Source: Ligula intestinalis (Eukaryota; Platyhelminthes; Cestoda; Diphyllobothriidea; Diphyllobothriidae). Taken from it: a DNA stretch of 64,000 nucleotides. The position numbers were made by a program, and so were the translations under genes. Each line of letters begins with the position of its first letter. Within the stretch, counting starts at the first letter, position 1. Under the pieces are notes generated by a model. The model was not told where the DNA came from. It made no database searches and worked only from the letters and a program-made list of their open reading frames with translations. The stretch lies in the NCBI GenBank assembly GCA_036362985.1, contig JAYGXS010000006.1, positions 11,162,391 to 11,226,390 on the forward strand, given 5' to 3'. Of this stretch, positions 11,830-23,461 are shown piece after piece.

Positions 11830-12955
11830 TGTATGTAATGATGAATATAATCACCTGCAGGTTCACTTTTTACCCCCTTCCTATATAAATGTAATGACCC
11901 GATGAGAATTTATCGAAAGCGTACGTATGCAGACCAACTACTCGTCTAAATTTTCTGATGGGAATTTTCGCAGCTTTTAATATCGTTTATGATTGTTTCA
12001 TTAACCACTTCTTTTGTTCACTATCTATTTTGGCAAGAATCACCCTGCTCAACCGCTTTCAAAACTTATCGCAAATTTATCGGAAATTATTTCTTCGTGC
12101 ACCAAAAGGCCGGGTGAAATATTACAACACTGAGAAACTGCATGTTTATGTTAGGTTAGGCTTAGGTTAGTCTCGACCATTACTCCCGAATATCGGCCTC
12201 TAGTGGTGTAAAAATTATATACAAATCAAGCTTTCGGAGTTTGTACGAGGTGACTCTAATCCCGAACCGGAATAATTAAGAAATATCATTTTAATGACTT
12301 ATTAGCGTACATCTGGCTTTCTGTTCCGGTTTTTGTCGGACATAACGTGCTTTTTACTGCTAAAGGGGGTCTTCCAAAGTCTAAGCACGTCGCCACTCGA
12401 ATGCTAATTCTCGAGCTCTAAACGAGCGTACGGCACGCCGTTCCAAAGGATTACCTGCTGAGTCTTTGTCATGCTAAGTTTTGTTGTCTCTGCTGCTCTC
12501 GCAGTTGACCTTCCAACTCCTGAACTAAGTTCTTTTAATCCTTCAGACCTTCACACCTGGCTCAAGACACTATTCTGAGGACAGAAACGTACTGCCGATA
12601 AATTACGTGGCTTTATCCGTGATCTAAAGCTTACGATAACTTCTACTAATCCATTTTATCACCTGGATGGAGGTTGCGGTCAAAATTTAAAGTTATGGCA
12701 CGTTTTATTCATGAAAGCCTCCTTTCGGCCTTGCCATCGCAAAGCAAACGTTTCGGTTGCTTGGGTATTCACTGTTTGTGTACACGTTTCGATGTTTCGT
12801 CCGGCGCATATGACGAACAGTGTCGCCACGTGATGGCTTTCAAAGCATCTACTTCACTCTGTCTTTCGACAGTTCGATAGGCGATTCCGGGGAGGTCTAT
12901 CTTGTGCTCCACAGCGTGGTGGTGCCGCACTTATCGCCGTGGCTTTATTTAATAG
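11830..12955. other. No gene seen
   Basis: AT-rich sequence with short frames of no recognised similarity. GATGAGAATTTATCGAAAGC near 11902 is mirrored by GACGAGAATTTACCAAAAGC near 36557, suggesting a small dispersed repeat. Confidence 0.4.
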
Positions 12956-13075
12956 GGAAGACCCTAGCCGTTAAGATCTTCAGGCCCGGTTCCCTGTGAT
13001 AATAGAAGAAGTAGGACGCCAAGTGTTAAGGAATAATATATTCTGTGGAAAGTTAGTGAAGAATAAGTGGGAGGA
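12956..13075 (+). repeat. Foldback-family left-end fragment
   Basis: CCCTAGCCGTTAAGATCTTC, then AGGCCCGGTTCCCTGTGA and TAATATATTCTGTGG resemble the left arm of the 8384 element. It is diverged and truncated. Confidence 0.5.
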
Positions 13076-13765
13076 AGTTGGCGGGTAAACGGACATGCGT
13101 CCACATCCGCGAGGGTGGCGTCCGAAGTGTGAGAATGCGGAAGTCATCAAATTTGATTGATTAAATAATTCGTATGGAAGAAGAATAGTTAAATATAGGG
13201 GACGAGGTACGTACCAAGGTAGAGTTGCAAACAGCCTGGAGAGCTGTGGTTAGCATAAATAAGCCAGGTTGCAGGGGCGGCTGGATATGCCAGTGGGTTG
13301 GTAAAAACGTCAACAGCAAATCAGTAGGCCGTGTCAGTATAAGTTGAACCGATAGGTATCGTTGGCAGTAGAATGAAGGTGGGGGATTTGGAAGGAGGTT
13401 TGGGTGCTGGCACTCATAAAGGAACATCTCTGTTGGATTGGGACGTAACCATGGCCTGGGCTGTGAGTGGTTGAAGATCTCGATCTCGCTTCACGACAGG
13501 ATGTCGATGTAGAAAGTCTCCCTATTATGGTCACATCAGGTGATATAGGAGAAACTTAATTGAAGGCGAGGGTGATCTGAAAATGATTGACATCAATTAC
13601 TTCAGAAATCACGACTGCAGATCAACGAATACGCAGGTACACATCGGAAAGTCGCCAAATACGCAGGGACACGTCGGTACGTCAAAAAATGCGCAGGGAC
13701 AAAAATTCAGGGACAGCAGGCCACATCAGAAGTTGCGTGTATAGATCACGTCGGATGGTCACCAA

Positions 13766-14524
13766 TATCGCAGGGGGTTAAGTAAATGAAACCCAAGCAA
13801 CTGCGATCTTCAGACCATGATTACTTAGTCGCGGAGAATTCAGTGGATGCCAGAATAGAAGGAAGAGTATATTGTGTAAACAGAGGAACAGAAAATAACG
13901 ATGAAGAAGATCGAGTACGGAGAGCTCGAGAGTGGCGAGATCCAAAGTCCAGGAATAGTAAAAGGGGGCGAGAGCGAGTATTCAGTGAGCCAGCTTCAGG
14001 ATTCTGATTGGGCTGACCATTTTGGGGTGTGTGTGTGCCCCAGCTGCCCGAGGCTAAAGGTCACGCCTTGCCTGCAGACATCGGGCTGGGTCGAGCGACT
14101 GGGCGGCCAAAATTGTCCCTGCGAGAATACGCTAGTGGAAAGGAGGTAGGCTGCAGCACCGCTACACATCTACTATGCGGCCCTTGTAGAGGCCCCGTAG
14201 CTCGTGTCGAAGTGAACTCCGCTAGAATCTCACGAAGGCGAACAGCCAATCACAGATGCCGCATGGCTAGTCCTTAGCAAGGCGATGAATAGCAAGCCTG
14301 CACGCGTGAATGGCTCTTTTTGCCCACTGGCCTGACTGCTGTCAAACCGGCACATGGACCCGGCTGGCCCTCCTGGCTGGTAGTGAGCCATATATTCTTC
14401 GTTCCTCTGTGTACACAATATACTGTTTCTACTATTCTGACCTCTACTGACTTCTTCTCCACTAAGTAACCATGGTCTGAAGATCGCAGTTGTTAGGATT
14501 TAACATACTTAACCCCCTGCGATA
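13766..14524 (+). mobile_element. Foldback/MITE-like element, complete (759 bp, inverted repeats over 130 bp)
   Basis: The ends TATCGCAGGGGGTTAAGTA and CTTAACCCCCTGCGATA are perfect inverses for about 17 bp. Pairing then runs well past 130 bp (AACTGCGATCTTCAGACCAT against ATGGTCTGAAGATCGCAGTT; GTATATTGTGTAAACAGAGG against CCTCTGTGTACACAATATAC). No transposase frame. The interior shares GCTCGTGTCGAAGTG and ACAGCCAATCACAG with other copies. It is probably mobilised by a transposase elsewhere. Confidence 0.85.
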
Positions 14525-14649
14525 GCCCAAATGCTCTCTCTCTCTTATTATCCATTTTTCACGGCATTTCGACCATCGGTCTCGACGTGGTCCGTTATGT
14601 GCTCAACAGCAGGGTAGTACAGAGATGGTGATCTGCGCTTGATTAAAGT

Positions 14650-14750
14650 GCGAGTAGACTATCTCTGCGTCTACCTCATTCTCTCTTCACTCCCCCCAAA
14701 TGGGCCCGGTGTTAAATCAGATTCAAGAAGACCGGAGAGGGCAGACACAC
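14650..14750 (+). repeat. Short dispersed repeat shared with about 6225-6330
   Basis: GCGAGTAGACTATCTCTGCG, CTCATTCTCTCTTCACTCC and AGAAGACCGGAGAGGG align with the earlier copy. No function is visible. Confidence 0.4.
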
Positions 14751-15159
14751 ACACCCTCTCTTCCCTCAGTGCTATGCCTGTGGCAGCCTGAATTCGGAAG
14801 TGCTGCGCGTATTCACCCCTTCTCATCTGTCAAACCGTTGTCTAGTCACGCGTCCAGCCAATCCCTCCACCCCTTCCTGATTGGCTGATGACTAGATGGC
14901 TTCGCTAAACCCGCGGACATAGACACTTTTACACCTAAGCAGCTGGAATTTCCGACAATTATCACGGTTGTGCTCGTTCCTTCAATATTATCCCTTTTAA
15001 CACTTTTGCGTGTTACGTTCTTATTATTTTGTGATAATACTCGCTAGGAGCTTCGTTAGTTAGTCCGGACGTCGAAATTCGACATGCCCATGGAAGAAGT
15101 TTCTTTTGAGCGCAATGGCCGAATCCACGTCTTCCCGTACTACACATATGACTAGCTGA

Positions 15160-15470
15160 ACACGAAATGCGCATTCGGGAGGCTCATTATTCCCTGCCTC
15201 TCTAACAGCCAATCACAGACCGACTAACACAGGACCTCATTTGACGATTGCCGAGCAGACCTCACTTCAGACGCCGTCTGCTGGCTTGCGGTTGTGCGGG
15301 CGTCTGCTAGTCATTTTCCTACTGCCTTTTTTGGCCATTTAATTCTGCAAAGCATATATTCTTACTACTCTGGCCTTCCCATGACTTCTCTATCATCTCC
15401 TAAGGAACCGGGCCTGGAAGGTCACAACCATTAGGGTTAAAACTTCTTAACCTTAACATCTACACGATAA
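15160..15470 (+). repeat. Foldback-family right-end fragment
   Basis: AACAGCCAATCACAGACC in the interior and a right arm CTTACTACTCTGGCCTTCCC, GGAACCGGGCCTGGAAGGTC, ending in TTAACCTTAACATC. The terminal GCGATA is lost. Confidence 0.6.
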
Positions 15471-15544
15471 ATTCACATTTATCCAACCTCAAAGGAAGGT
15501 ATCCCAAGGGGATCACCATAGGGGTCTCGTAATAAAAGGAACAT

Positions 15545-15766
15545 TTGCAATTCTTTCCTCAGCCAGGGGACCAGAACCATCTCATTTTCTGGCAACCTCC
15601 GAAACCTCCATTTTTAGTTCATAATAACAAGGAACTAACCAATCGGTTTGTTTTGATGAAGAGGTTAACTGGTAAGGTCTTGTCTGGTCGATCTCACCTC
15701 CTCTTGTCTTCCCCACTTATCACTGACAAGTTCGAGTCAAGGAGATTGGAGAACGGCTACGATTAA
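15545..15766 (+). other. Unrecognised open frame, 73 codons
   Basis: It has no similarity I can name and no clear splice context, and lies between repeats. It is listed only because nothing else explains it; probably non-coding. Confidence 0.12.
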
Positions 15767-15919
15767 CGACACAGCACAGACTCCCCGTCTACAGTCTACC
15801 TCAGGGCTGTATGGCATCCGTTCACGTCTAACGCCACGACACCACCCACTTGCCTAAAATTGCTGGTCTTTTTAGTGAAAGAGACTGGCAGTGCAGCAGG
15901 TATAATCGGAGTTCAGGCC

Positions 15920-16100
15920 TTTTAAATATTAAAAGTTAGGATGGGTTCAAATTCTTTGCTCCGACATGACTGGTTGAGATCTGACACACGTCGATGGACA
16001 TTCCCCGACCAATAACGGAACTCATGTATCACGCTGAGCTTTGAGCGACGACAGAGGCTCCGACAGCCATAACAGCTGGTAGTATAGGTAGATAGTATTG
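15920..16100 (-). repeat. tRNA-derived SINE, minus fragment
   Basis: CAGAGGCTCCGACAGCCATA with ACAGCTGGTAGTATAGGTAG and ATAGTATTGCCAGCAAAG is the reverse complement of the SINE body at 34880-34970 (TTTGCTGGCAATACTATCTG, TAGCTGTTACGGCTATCAGG). Confidence 0.65.
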
Positions 16101-16129
16101 CCAGCAAAGAAAAGATTGACAGTCTATGT

Positions 16130-17850
16130 CGGTAATACTGTCTGACTGAGATCAGTGAGGCATAAAAAACACTACGAATTCACCAACTGCGTAAATGAAC
16201 TGTCAAAATTAACAAATTGTACCTTTTTACAAGGGCATCGTTTTGCACGATCAACTTTTTCCCTCACTAAATTAGCCTACATAGGCGCAAAGGTCAGCAA
16301 TGCATAGGATTAAAAATTGAGGCTAATCGGTCCTTCCAAAGTTAAAAAAACTAATAATGTGGCATTCAGCTATTCTTATATTCACAGAGAAAAGGGATTA
16401 AGAGAACTGCAGCTGAGGAGCAAATGCGCTCTTCTGCTTTCAGTTCAATTTTCACTTAGAGGTTTATCAAACAGGATTAGACTGCATATGGCGTCGTCGA
16501 AAGCCTCTCCCCCACAAAAGTCACATGACAGAACAGGCAACAGATGCGGCCAGGCGTACGCCTGCACGCGTGTGACTAGTGGGTATGCCTTCTGGTTGTC
16601 GATCGTTGATCCTGTTGGTTCGATCACATGAGTATGAACTCGCACGATCCACTTGACTAGGTCAAACATCGTCCTTTTTTCCAGTTTAACCTAGGCCACA
16701 TTGATCGCGTGACTTCGTGGCAGTCGCGTGCAGATATCGACTGGGAGTGTTACTTCGAGATGCGTCTAGAAACTCAGGGCTTCTGTGCGCTTCGTGGTCG
16801 AGATAAGGAGTAGCCTTGGAATGCAAGCTCGTGCTTGCGAGAGGGTTTCCTCAAATGAAAATGTATGCTAATAAGTAACCTTGCTGTACCCGCGAGACTG
16901 ACCAATTAGCTCTCATATAGACCGTAAACGAGGCTTTAGACTGACCAGGTCGGCAGCTACTGACACTTGCCACCAACTGCTGTTGGACAAAGTCGCATAA
17001 GGAAGCGAGCTCATGGTACAAAAAATCAAAAAGACTTACTCTATGCTAGATCTTCGTTAACTCGAAAAATCGTCAAGGAATGTTCTGACTGAATAAATTC
17101 CTAGTGTAGGGCAAACGCAGCTCATTTCTTTGAAAGATTAAAGATCTATTAGGCGAGGGAAAATGGGGGTGGGAGACGGCTATGTTCATGTTCTGCTATC
17201 ACCAGATGGTCCTCCTCCTAATCTCAGGTCAGAGAGCCCTCAATTCTGGACAGGAGCCTGTATTATGCATCGATCGTCTTCGCGTTAAATGCTCCATCGA
17301 ATGAATCGTGAGTCCACGCTGCGATCAAGACTATTTAAAGCCGTGTGGAAGCGTCGATTTAAAGACCCGATATCCGTTTACTGGGGACAGTTATCTAAAC
17401 AGTGAACCAGCAAAGACGTATGATTAGGTTAAGTGGTCACTGGTATCATGGCTTGCAGGTGTGTCTGGGACAGTCTTCACGTTTTAATCCACGAAAGAGA
17501 CAACAACAACAACCTACCTTTTGGCATGACAGGCTAATTATACCGGACTGGCTGTCTCTAAAAATGCACATCTGTTTCAGTCGTCCCCTTCCCTGTGAAT
17601 GTTCCTTTGCCTGACAGCCTTGGCGTCAGGGGAGGTCAGCAACATGCCGTCGTAACGGCAACACCCATAGCGGGACCGGAGTCAATTAGCGTCTGCCCGC
17701 AGTTGGTCGATAATTATGCAGCCGCTACCTGGACGCCTCCTCTCTCTCTCTGTCATCCAGGCATGCCGGAGGAGAGCAGAGGTGTGAGCAACCTCACACC
17801 CACAACTACCTACCCCCCCCCCCGCCAACTGTCCGGCCGCCTAGCGTAGG
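16130..17850. other. No gene seen
   Basis: Unique-looking sequence with short frames on both strands, none recognised. No conserved splice-linked exons could be chained here. Confidence 0.4.
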
Positions 17851-17929
17851 CAGGTGACTATGGCCCAACAATCGGACACTGAGGACGACGGTGCTAGTAA
17901 AAAACTCGGAGACAACATTAGGTAACAGA

Positions 17930-18175
17930 AGCCTGATTCGTTGGTGAACGTTTACCTGACCGCTGACGCAACCCATCTGTCCCGCTCTGCCTCGAGCCTC
18001 GTTACAGAGGCCCTGACAGCCGTAACAGCTGGTCGTAGACAAATATTATTACCGACAAAGACAAGGGAGACTGGAATGGCCATTTCTGGCTTACAAGTCA
18101 TCGCCTCCCTTGTCTTTGTTGGCAATGCTACTTGCCTACCACCAGCAGCTACGGCTGTCAAGGGCTTCAAACCAC
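17930..18175. repeat. Two SINE bodies head to head
   Basis: ACAGCCGTAACAGCTGGTCG, TACCGACAAAGACAAGGGAG and TGGAATGGCCATTTCTGGCT (minus-oriented body, 18018-18093) is followed at 18110 by CCCTTGTCTTTGTTGGCAAT and CAGCTACGGCTGTCAAGGGC (plus-oriented body), forming an inverted repeat. Confidence 0.65.
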
Positions 18176-18372
18176 AGCAGATGCGTTTTCGACCGCGTTC
18201 CCACCCGCCCCCAGGGCGGCCAAGGTCTGCTAAACCAAACCTCCCTATGGTGGATCTATCTCCCCTCCTCTCTATCTCTGTTTTTTATGACAGAGCAGCC
18301 CCTCCTGACTATGCTGCTCCCACTCCTCCTTCTCCTCACCGCCGGAATTGAGGCCCACTCGCCGGGGTTCCG
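18175..18372 (+). repeat. LINE 5'-type fragment, copy 1 (possible 2A-like peptide remnant)
   Basis: CAGCAGATGCGTTTTCGACC, TCCCTATGGTGGATC and GAGCAGCCCCTCCTGACTAT through GGAATTGAGGCCC align with 21958-22135. One frame reads MLLPLLLLLTAGIEAHSPG, resembling the Leu-rich GIExNPGP 2A-like signals at the start of some LINE ORFs, with a decayed NPGP. Confidence 0.55.
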
Positions 18373-18509
18373 GATCCAACAAGGGTTTCTTGCCTGCCTG
18401 CCTGCTGTCAAGGCCTCCGTCGAGGCCCAAGGCAGAGTGGGACAGATGAGTACCGTTAGCCGTCAGGTGAACGTTAATCAACGAGTGGCAATATCTCCTG
18501 ACCTAAACT

Positions 18510-18690
18510 GGCTTGACAACGAGCTTGCGGCTCAATGGTTAGGGTGTCTGACTCTGATCAAAAAGGTCGCGAGTTCGAAGTCCGGGTTGGACATCCCTTA
18601 GGTCTTGGTATAAATAGTTGATGAAAACTAATAAGCCAAAAATGGCCATTACAGTTTCCCTTGTCTTTGCCGGCATATTATCGAGAAGCC
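18510..18690 (+). repeat. tRNA-derived SINE with A and B box
   Basis: The head carries an A-box-like GCGGCTCAATGGTTAGGG and a B-box-like GCGAGTTCGAAGTCCGGG, spaced as in a tRNA, then a non-tRNA body (ACTAATAAGCCAAAAATGGC, CCTTGTCTTTGCCGGC). The body recurs near 17940-18170, 19660-20180 and 34840-35000. A pol III-transcribed SINE is the best reading; a functional tRNA is unlikely because it lacks a matching acceptor stem. Confidence 0.7.
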
Positions 18691-19079
18691 TTATTGTTTA
18701 CGAACTATAGTTTATGAACTTGTCTCTTCTTCGTCTTCTTAGTAGGAGATTAGGGACATTCATCTGTGAGGGGTTGAAGATGGGTTCAAGGGGAATTGTC
18801 AATTTAAACACAATATGCTGTAGAATTCACTCCGGTTGTCAACCGATACCGTCTTCGTCGTTATGGTAGGGTGAGAACTCTATCTGCCGACCCAGGAAGT
18901 AGGGGTAGAATCATCGTGATTTGAGTACGAGCTCGTAATTCGAAGAAGCATAGTATATGCTAAAATGGCACAGATCAAATTCGTCTAGCAGAGTTTAAAA
19001 TGGAGGGGGTTTCTGGTACTGGTGAGCTTTCTTGTACTTCTGACGACTGTGATCATGCCTCATCTAGCCGGCCTCAATG

Positions 19080-19535
19080 ATGTCACGGGTGGTCTTGTAG
19101 CGGGTCGTGCCTGGCTGACTAGCTCGCATCGAAGTGCAATTTCCCAAAGGCTGATCGATGCGGTTTCTCGAGGTCTTGATCAGCCAATCATAGTCCCCGC
19201 ATTTGGCAGGCGACGAATGGCATGCTTACACGCGTTCCCGATGCAAGCTGCCTCTTTGCCCAAAATCTCCAGGCCAACCTAGCCAATGAAAGCTCTCCCC
19301 CTCTCTGTCTTGACTACTTTTAGACCTCACTTGGGATCGCGCCGATGCCACCTCTCTAAATGGCCTCACGGTCGGACGCCCTGCAAGACCTATTGGCAAC
19401 CTTCCCTTTATCCCTTCAGTAAACAATACACTGTTACGTCTACTCTGCCTTCCCAAGACTTCTCCTATCTCCTAAGGAACCGGGTCTCGAAGATTGTAGG
19501 TTAGGGTTAACCGTCTTAGCCTTAACACTTATAGT
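19080..19535 (+). repeat. Foldback-family copy, left end missing
   Basis: The interior GGTCTTGATCAGCCAATCAT, CCAGGCCAACCTAGCCAATG and right arm CACTGTTACGTCTACTCTGC, TCTCCTAAGGAACCGGGTCT match the 8384 and 410 copies. It ends near CTTAGCCTTAACACTTATAG; the left terminus is not found. The minus-strand MGRQSRRNSVL frame here is repeat-derived. Confidence 0.68.
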
Positions 19536-19639
19536 ACCCCTCCACGGGTGACAATTGGCGGAAGCGGCTCTGGAGAGCTCCACACAGTCTCTTGTCCAGC
19601 CATAGAGACGGAAGATAGAAGATCCAAGAGCTATTTACA

Positions 19640-20180
19640 TATTTTGACGGGTAGCATTGCCGGTAAAGACGAGGGATAATGTAATGGACACTTTGGGCTT
19701 ATTAGCCGTCGTCAGCCAGTCATACCTAGACCCTAGGGGTGTCCCACCCTCCTCTTAAACTCATGACCTTTTTGATCACAGTCTAACGCCCTAACACTTG
19801 AGCCACGAGCTGTTACGACTGCCAGGGGCTCTGTTGAGGCCCAAGGCAGAACGGGACAGATGAGCTCCGTTAGCCGTCGGTGAACTTTCATCAACGCGTT
19901 TCAATATTCCCCGACCTAAATAGGCAAGACAACGTGCTCGTGAGTCAGTGATTAGGGCCTTTGACTCTGCTAGAAAGGGTTGCGGTTTCGAGGCTCGGCT
20001 AGAACGCCATTTGGGTGTAGGTATCATTAGTTGAAGATGACTAATAACTCAGAAATAGCCACTTCAGTCTCCCTTGCACTTGCCGGCAATACTATCTGCC
20101 AAACAGTACCAGTTGTTACGGATGTCAAGGCCTCTGTCGAGGCCCAAGACAGAGCGGTAAACGTTCATCAACACGTGTCA
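19640..20180. repeat. Inverted pair of tRNA-derived SINEs
   Basis: A minus-oriented copy (about 19640-19810: TAGCATTGCCGGTAAAGACG, GGGCTTATTAGCC) is followed by a plus copy (about 19930-20180). The plus copy has tRNA-like AGTCAGTGATTAGGGCCT and TTGCGGTTTCGAGGCTCGG boxes and the body CTTGCCGGCAATACTATCTG with GTTACGGATGTCAAGGCC. Confidence 0.65.
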
Positions 20181-20219
20181 ATGTCTGATTTATTACTAGT
20201 CGTCTATCAACCATACTGA

Positions 20220-21480
20220 TCCCCTAGGTTTGGACAAGCTGAGATTCAAACCCAGTGAAATCAAGAATTGTTAACCGCCTTCATTTCGTTTATTCCTAAC
20301 CCCCCTGTAGCAGCCCTCTGGGTAAGGGTCGGCCTCTTCAACCACTTTGACGTTAAACCTCTTATGGGTGAACAAGCTACAAAAGTTACCGCAAGTCCAG
20401 AATCGGATGTGTGAGTAAAGTACCCTTTCTCTTACCAACATTCACACTCCTGCTCAATGAGTCGGCAAACAATAATCTGAAAGGTCCTTTGCATCTTCCG
20501 TACACAAGAGATTGATGCAAGGATGCTGCTAACGATGGAATCCTGCACAGGCAAGTTGTCAGAAGCCTCGAAAATGTGAATAATTGGACAGAAACGCAGG
20601 TGGGCGTGTCAAAGTAAGATTATCAAAAACCTGAAGGTACGGGAGAGAGTCATATGTTAAAATCTCTACTGAGACAGCGTATAGGCAGCACCAAAAGCAC
20701 TTGAAGCTAACATTCTCAGTAGGCATTAAGTGTATGCGTGCAGCCACGGCCGATCGATCGGCGTCACAGGCTTGATGCTGAATTAGGCGCGTTCAACATC
20801 AACACGGCATTCTGCATCATACCCATCGTCCCCCGACAAATCGAAAAGCCGTCACATACGGGACTGGGGGTGCGCCCATCTTAGCTTCCATTGGCTGGTG
20901 ATCTGAAGACAGCCTTGATGGGTAGGAAACTGCGTCATGTGCAGTTTCTCAGCAGAAGCCTATTGCTGTCACAGATGGCGTGATCTTACTGCTGACAGCA
21001 ATAAGTTCACGCAGCAGAGATACATTTCTCCAAGGCCAGGTTCCCACCTTGCCGAAGCTGGATAGTCATAAATGCTTCGAAGTGGCCTCCGACTCCTGTG
21101 TGGACTTCGAAGTACTCGAAATCAAGACGGCGAGAATGTGGTCAGGGAGCTGATAATAAATTAAGCCGCAACTGGTCAACCCACCAACTTAAACGATCAC
21201 CTGATAGGAGCCCAGTTCAAACTGAGCCTGGGAGAGACAGTTGCGACCAATTCGCACCTGGCAATCGGTGACAGTCGTGAAGTAAGCAAAGCAGGGGCAC
21301 TAGCTCCGAACAACCGATAGCCGAAAATGGAACCAAAATTGCTCTCCGATATCAGGTGGGCTCGCTACCAGGAGCACCACCCAAGTGCACGTTAACATTC
21401 CCGGCAAAATTTTTCAATGATTGACTTGACAGATCAATAAATTTATGGTCGAGACGGTGGGATAACAGAATGATCCACAG
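20220..21480. other. No gene seen
   Basis: Unrecognised sequence with only short frames; no domain, RNA or terminal repeat seen. Confidence 0.4.
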
Positions 21481-21509
21481 GTGGCGATAACGAAACGGCC
21501 TCCAAACAA

Positions 21510-21800
21510 CAACCCCCGACGGTCACTCGCTGTACCTTGGCTCAACTGCGCAGTGGCTGCCCACTGCTCCTTCGCTTGCACTAACACAGGCTTGACCCAT
21601 CCACATCGGACAGTCGTCCCGATTGCGACGTCTCTGTGTATGACTATCAGCATCTGCTTACCTGCAGTTCCCGGCCATGCACCCAACTCATCCCCGTGTA
21701 CCTTTGGTTCAAACTGGTTGAGGTGTCGGTTTTTCTCCGTTTGCCAACTACAACCAGTTTGGACTTCAGCGGAGACTCTTGATCCAACAAGGGCTAGGAC
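21510..21800 (+). pseudogene. LINE (Jockey/CR1-type) ORF C-terminal fragment
   Basis: It aligns with the minus-strand LINE end at 25638-25870. TACCTTGGCTCAACTGCGCA matches TACCCTGGCGCAACTTCGCA. The following peptide order (Zn-knuckle-like region, CSSRPCTQL, LWFKLVEVSVFLRLPTTTSL) matches CSSRPGT and LWLKPAEVVAFLRLPTAPSL. Frames are shifted and interrupted. Confidence 0.75.
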
Positions 21801-21944
21801 ACACACGAATCTGACCGAGTAGTGTGATGAACACCAGTGAAACAACATGAACAGACTATTCGCACTAGGCCTGTCGAATCCGCCGACGCCTGTGGGTCAT
21901 AACTGTTATTGGCCAACTTATTTACCTGCCTCATGTTTCTACAC

Positions 21945-22140
21945 CTGGACTTGGGAACCACAGCAGACGCATTTTCGTCGTGTTCCCACCCACCCCCACG
22001 GCGGCCAGTCTGCTACACTAATCTCCCTACGGTGGATCGATCTCCTCTCCTCTCCATCTGTTTCTGGTGACGGAGCAGCCCCTCTCGACCACGCTGCTCC
22101 GACTTCTCCTCCTACTCGCCACCGGGATTGAGGCCCCCCA
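21945..22140 (+). repeat. LINE 5'-type fragment, copy 2 (possible 2A-like peptide remnant)
   Basis: It is highly similar to 18175-18372. One frame reads TTLLRLLLLLATGIEAPQGE, again Leu-rich then GIEA, with the expected NPGP scrambled. Confidence 0.55.
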
Positions 22141-22144
22141 GGGG

Positions 22145-23170
22145 GAACTTCTGATGCCTGGACTTCACAGGCACGTAAGGCAACACACACGGAGAGTAAG
22201 ATTTAATGTTAGAACCAAAAATAATCAAGACGTGGAAAGGACAGCAACATCATTGGTGTCGGGGGAGTACAAAGCGTGCGTGACGGCAGTTAAGGAGGGA
22301 AGAAAACAACCAATGAGCGCACACCGACCGGCAGCAGGGGGCGGACAACAAACCAAAAGACAAAATGACGTCATATACTGTTAAGGGAGGGTTTCTCCGA
22401 GTCGCGGGTTAAGGTACAAACACGGGAAAAGCAGTGTTAGAGGTTAGTCATCTCTGTCAAAAACGGGGAAACAGGTTGGTGAAAACGACTGATGTCAGGG
22501 CACAAATTGACGGTCGAAAAGCATCCTACGCATAAAGCAGGAAGCACACAGAAAAGCCCAGTCTTTACGAGTGCGCGCGCACATATGCGCGACTTGAGAG
22601 AAACAGGGAGGGGAAATAAAACGTAACGCACGAAAAAGGAGGGAGGAAATCCACATATCCAGTTAGGGTGTGTGTGTGTGCTGATCATGGGACAAAGTAC
22701 AATAATAGTATAGGTGGCATAAAACTTGATTTATCGGTGTGTCGTCTGATAGAGGGCACTGTCGATTAAAAGAAGTCGAGAGACAGCTTGATTGCAGAGG
22801 GGCATAAAGGGGGAGGGAGCGGAACAGTATAAGCGCGAATGTTTACCTGGACAGAAAGCTTGAACAAAAGCAAACAGTATGAAATGTTATTTTAGAAAAT
22901 AGGATGGGACAGACGAAGACGGCGGTGAGGGTCGGATACGGAGACAACGCACGGTCTAGGCTTGTCCTAAAAGTAGAAAAGAAATAGGAGTTATGCTTTT
23001 TTCCGGCAGTAATAGCAAACAATGGCATTTCAATTCTGTAAGAAAAGTTACACAGCATCGGCTGCTGGATTTCGCAGGATGAGTTTTGTGCAACTACTTA
23101 CGCACATCGAAGGTGAAAAAAATAAACCGGGTCGAAACCTGACGGCCGAATTCAATTGACGCTACCACTT
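22145..23170. other. No gene seen
   Basis: This is the region 3' of the candidate Lgl exon 19. A further exon of that gene could lie here, but I could not support one. Confidence 0.35.
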
Positions 23171-23461
23171 GCTAAGTGGTTGACAGCCAACCCCCTGTAC
23201 ATGAGACAGGCTGGCAACTTTGAATAGGAGAAAATGCGCTCCTTCCGAAAACCCAGTTACCTCTGTATCGTGCAGTGAGAAAGGAGGCGACACAGCTTTC
23301 TTTATCCGCATTTCCCCTTTCGCCGCCATCTGATATTGTGTGCGGGCATAGGCAAGTCAAGGCCGGTGTGCTTTGCACACTTATCAGATAACAGGTTTTA
23401 GAAATCAGATACGCATTCAGGCGGGGCCAATAGCACAGGACACTGCCTAAGAAAAGCTCAC

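Noticed and set aside
18517..18595. Possible functional tRNA gene
   Set aside because: A and B boxes are present but no matching acceptor stem, and the same unit is followed by a repeated non-tRNA body; it is a SINE head.
23172..23461. Continuation of candidate exon 19 as coding sequence to 23172
   Set aside because: A strong donor GTGAGC lies at 23461, and the sequence beyond has no Lgl-like or compositional similarity.
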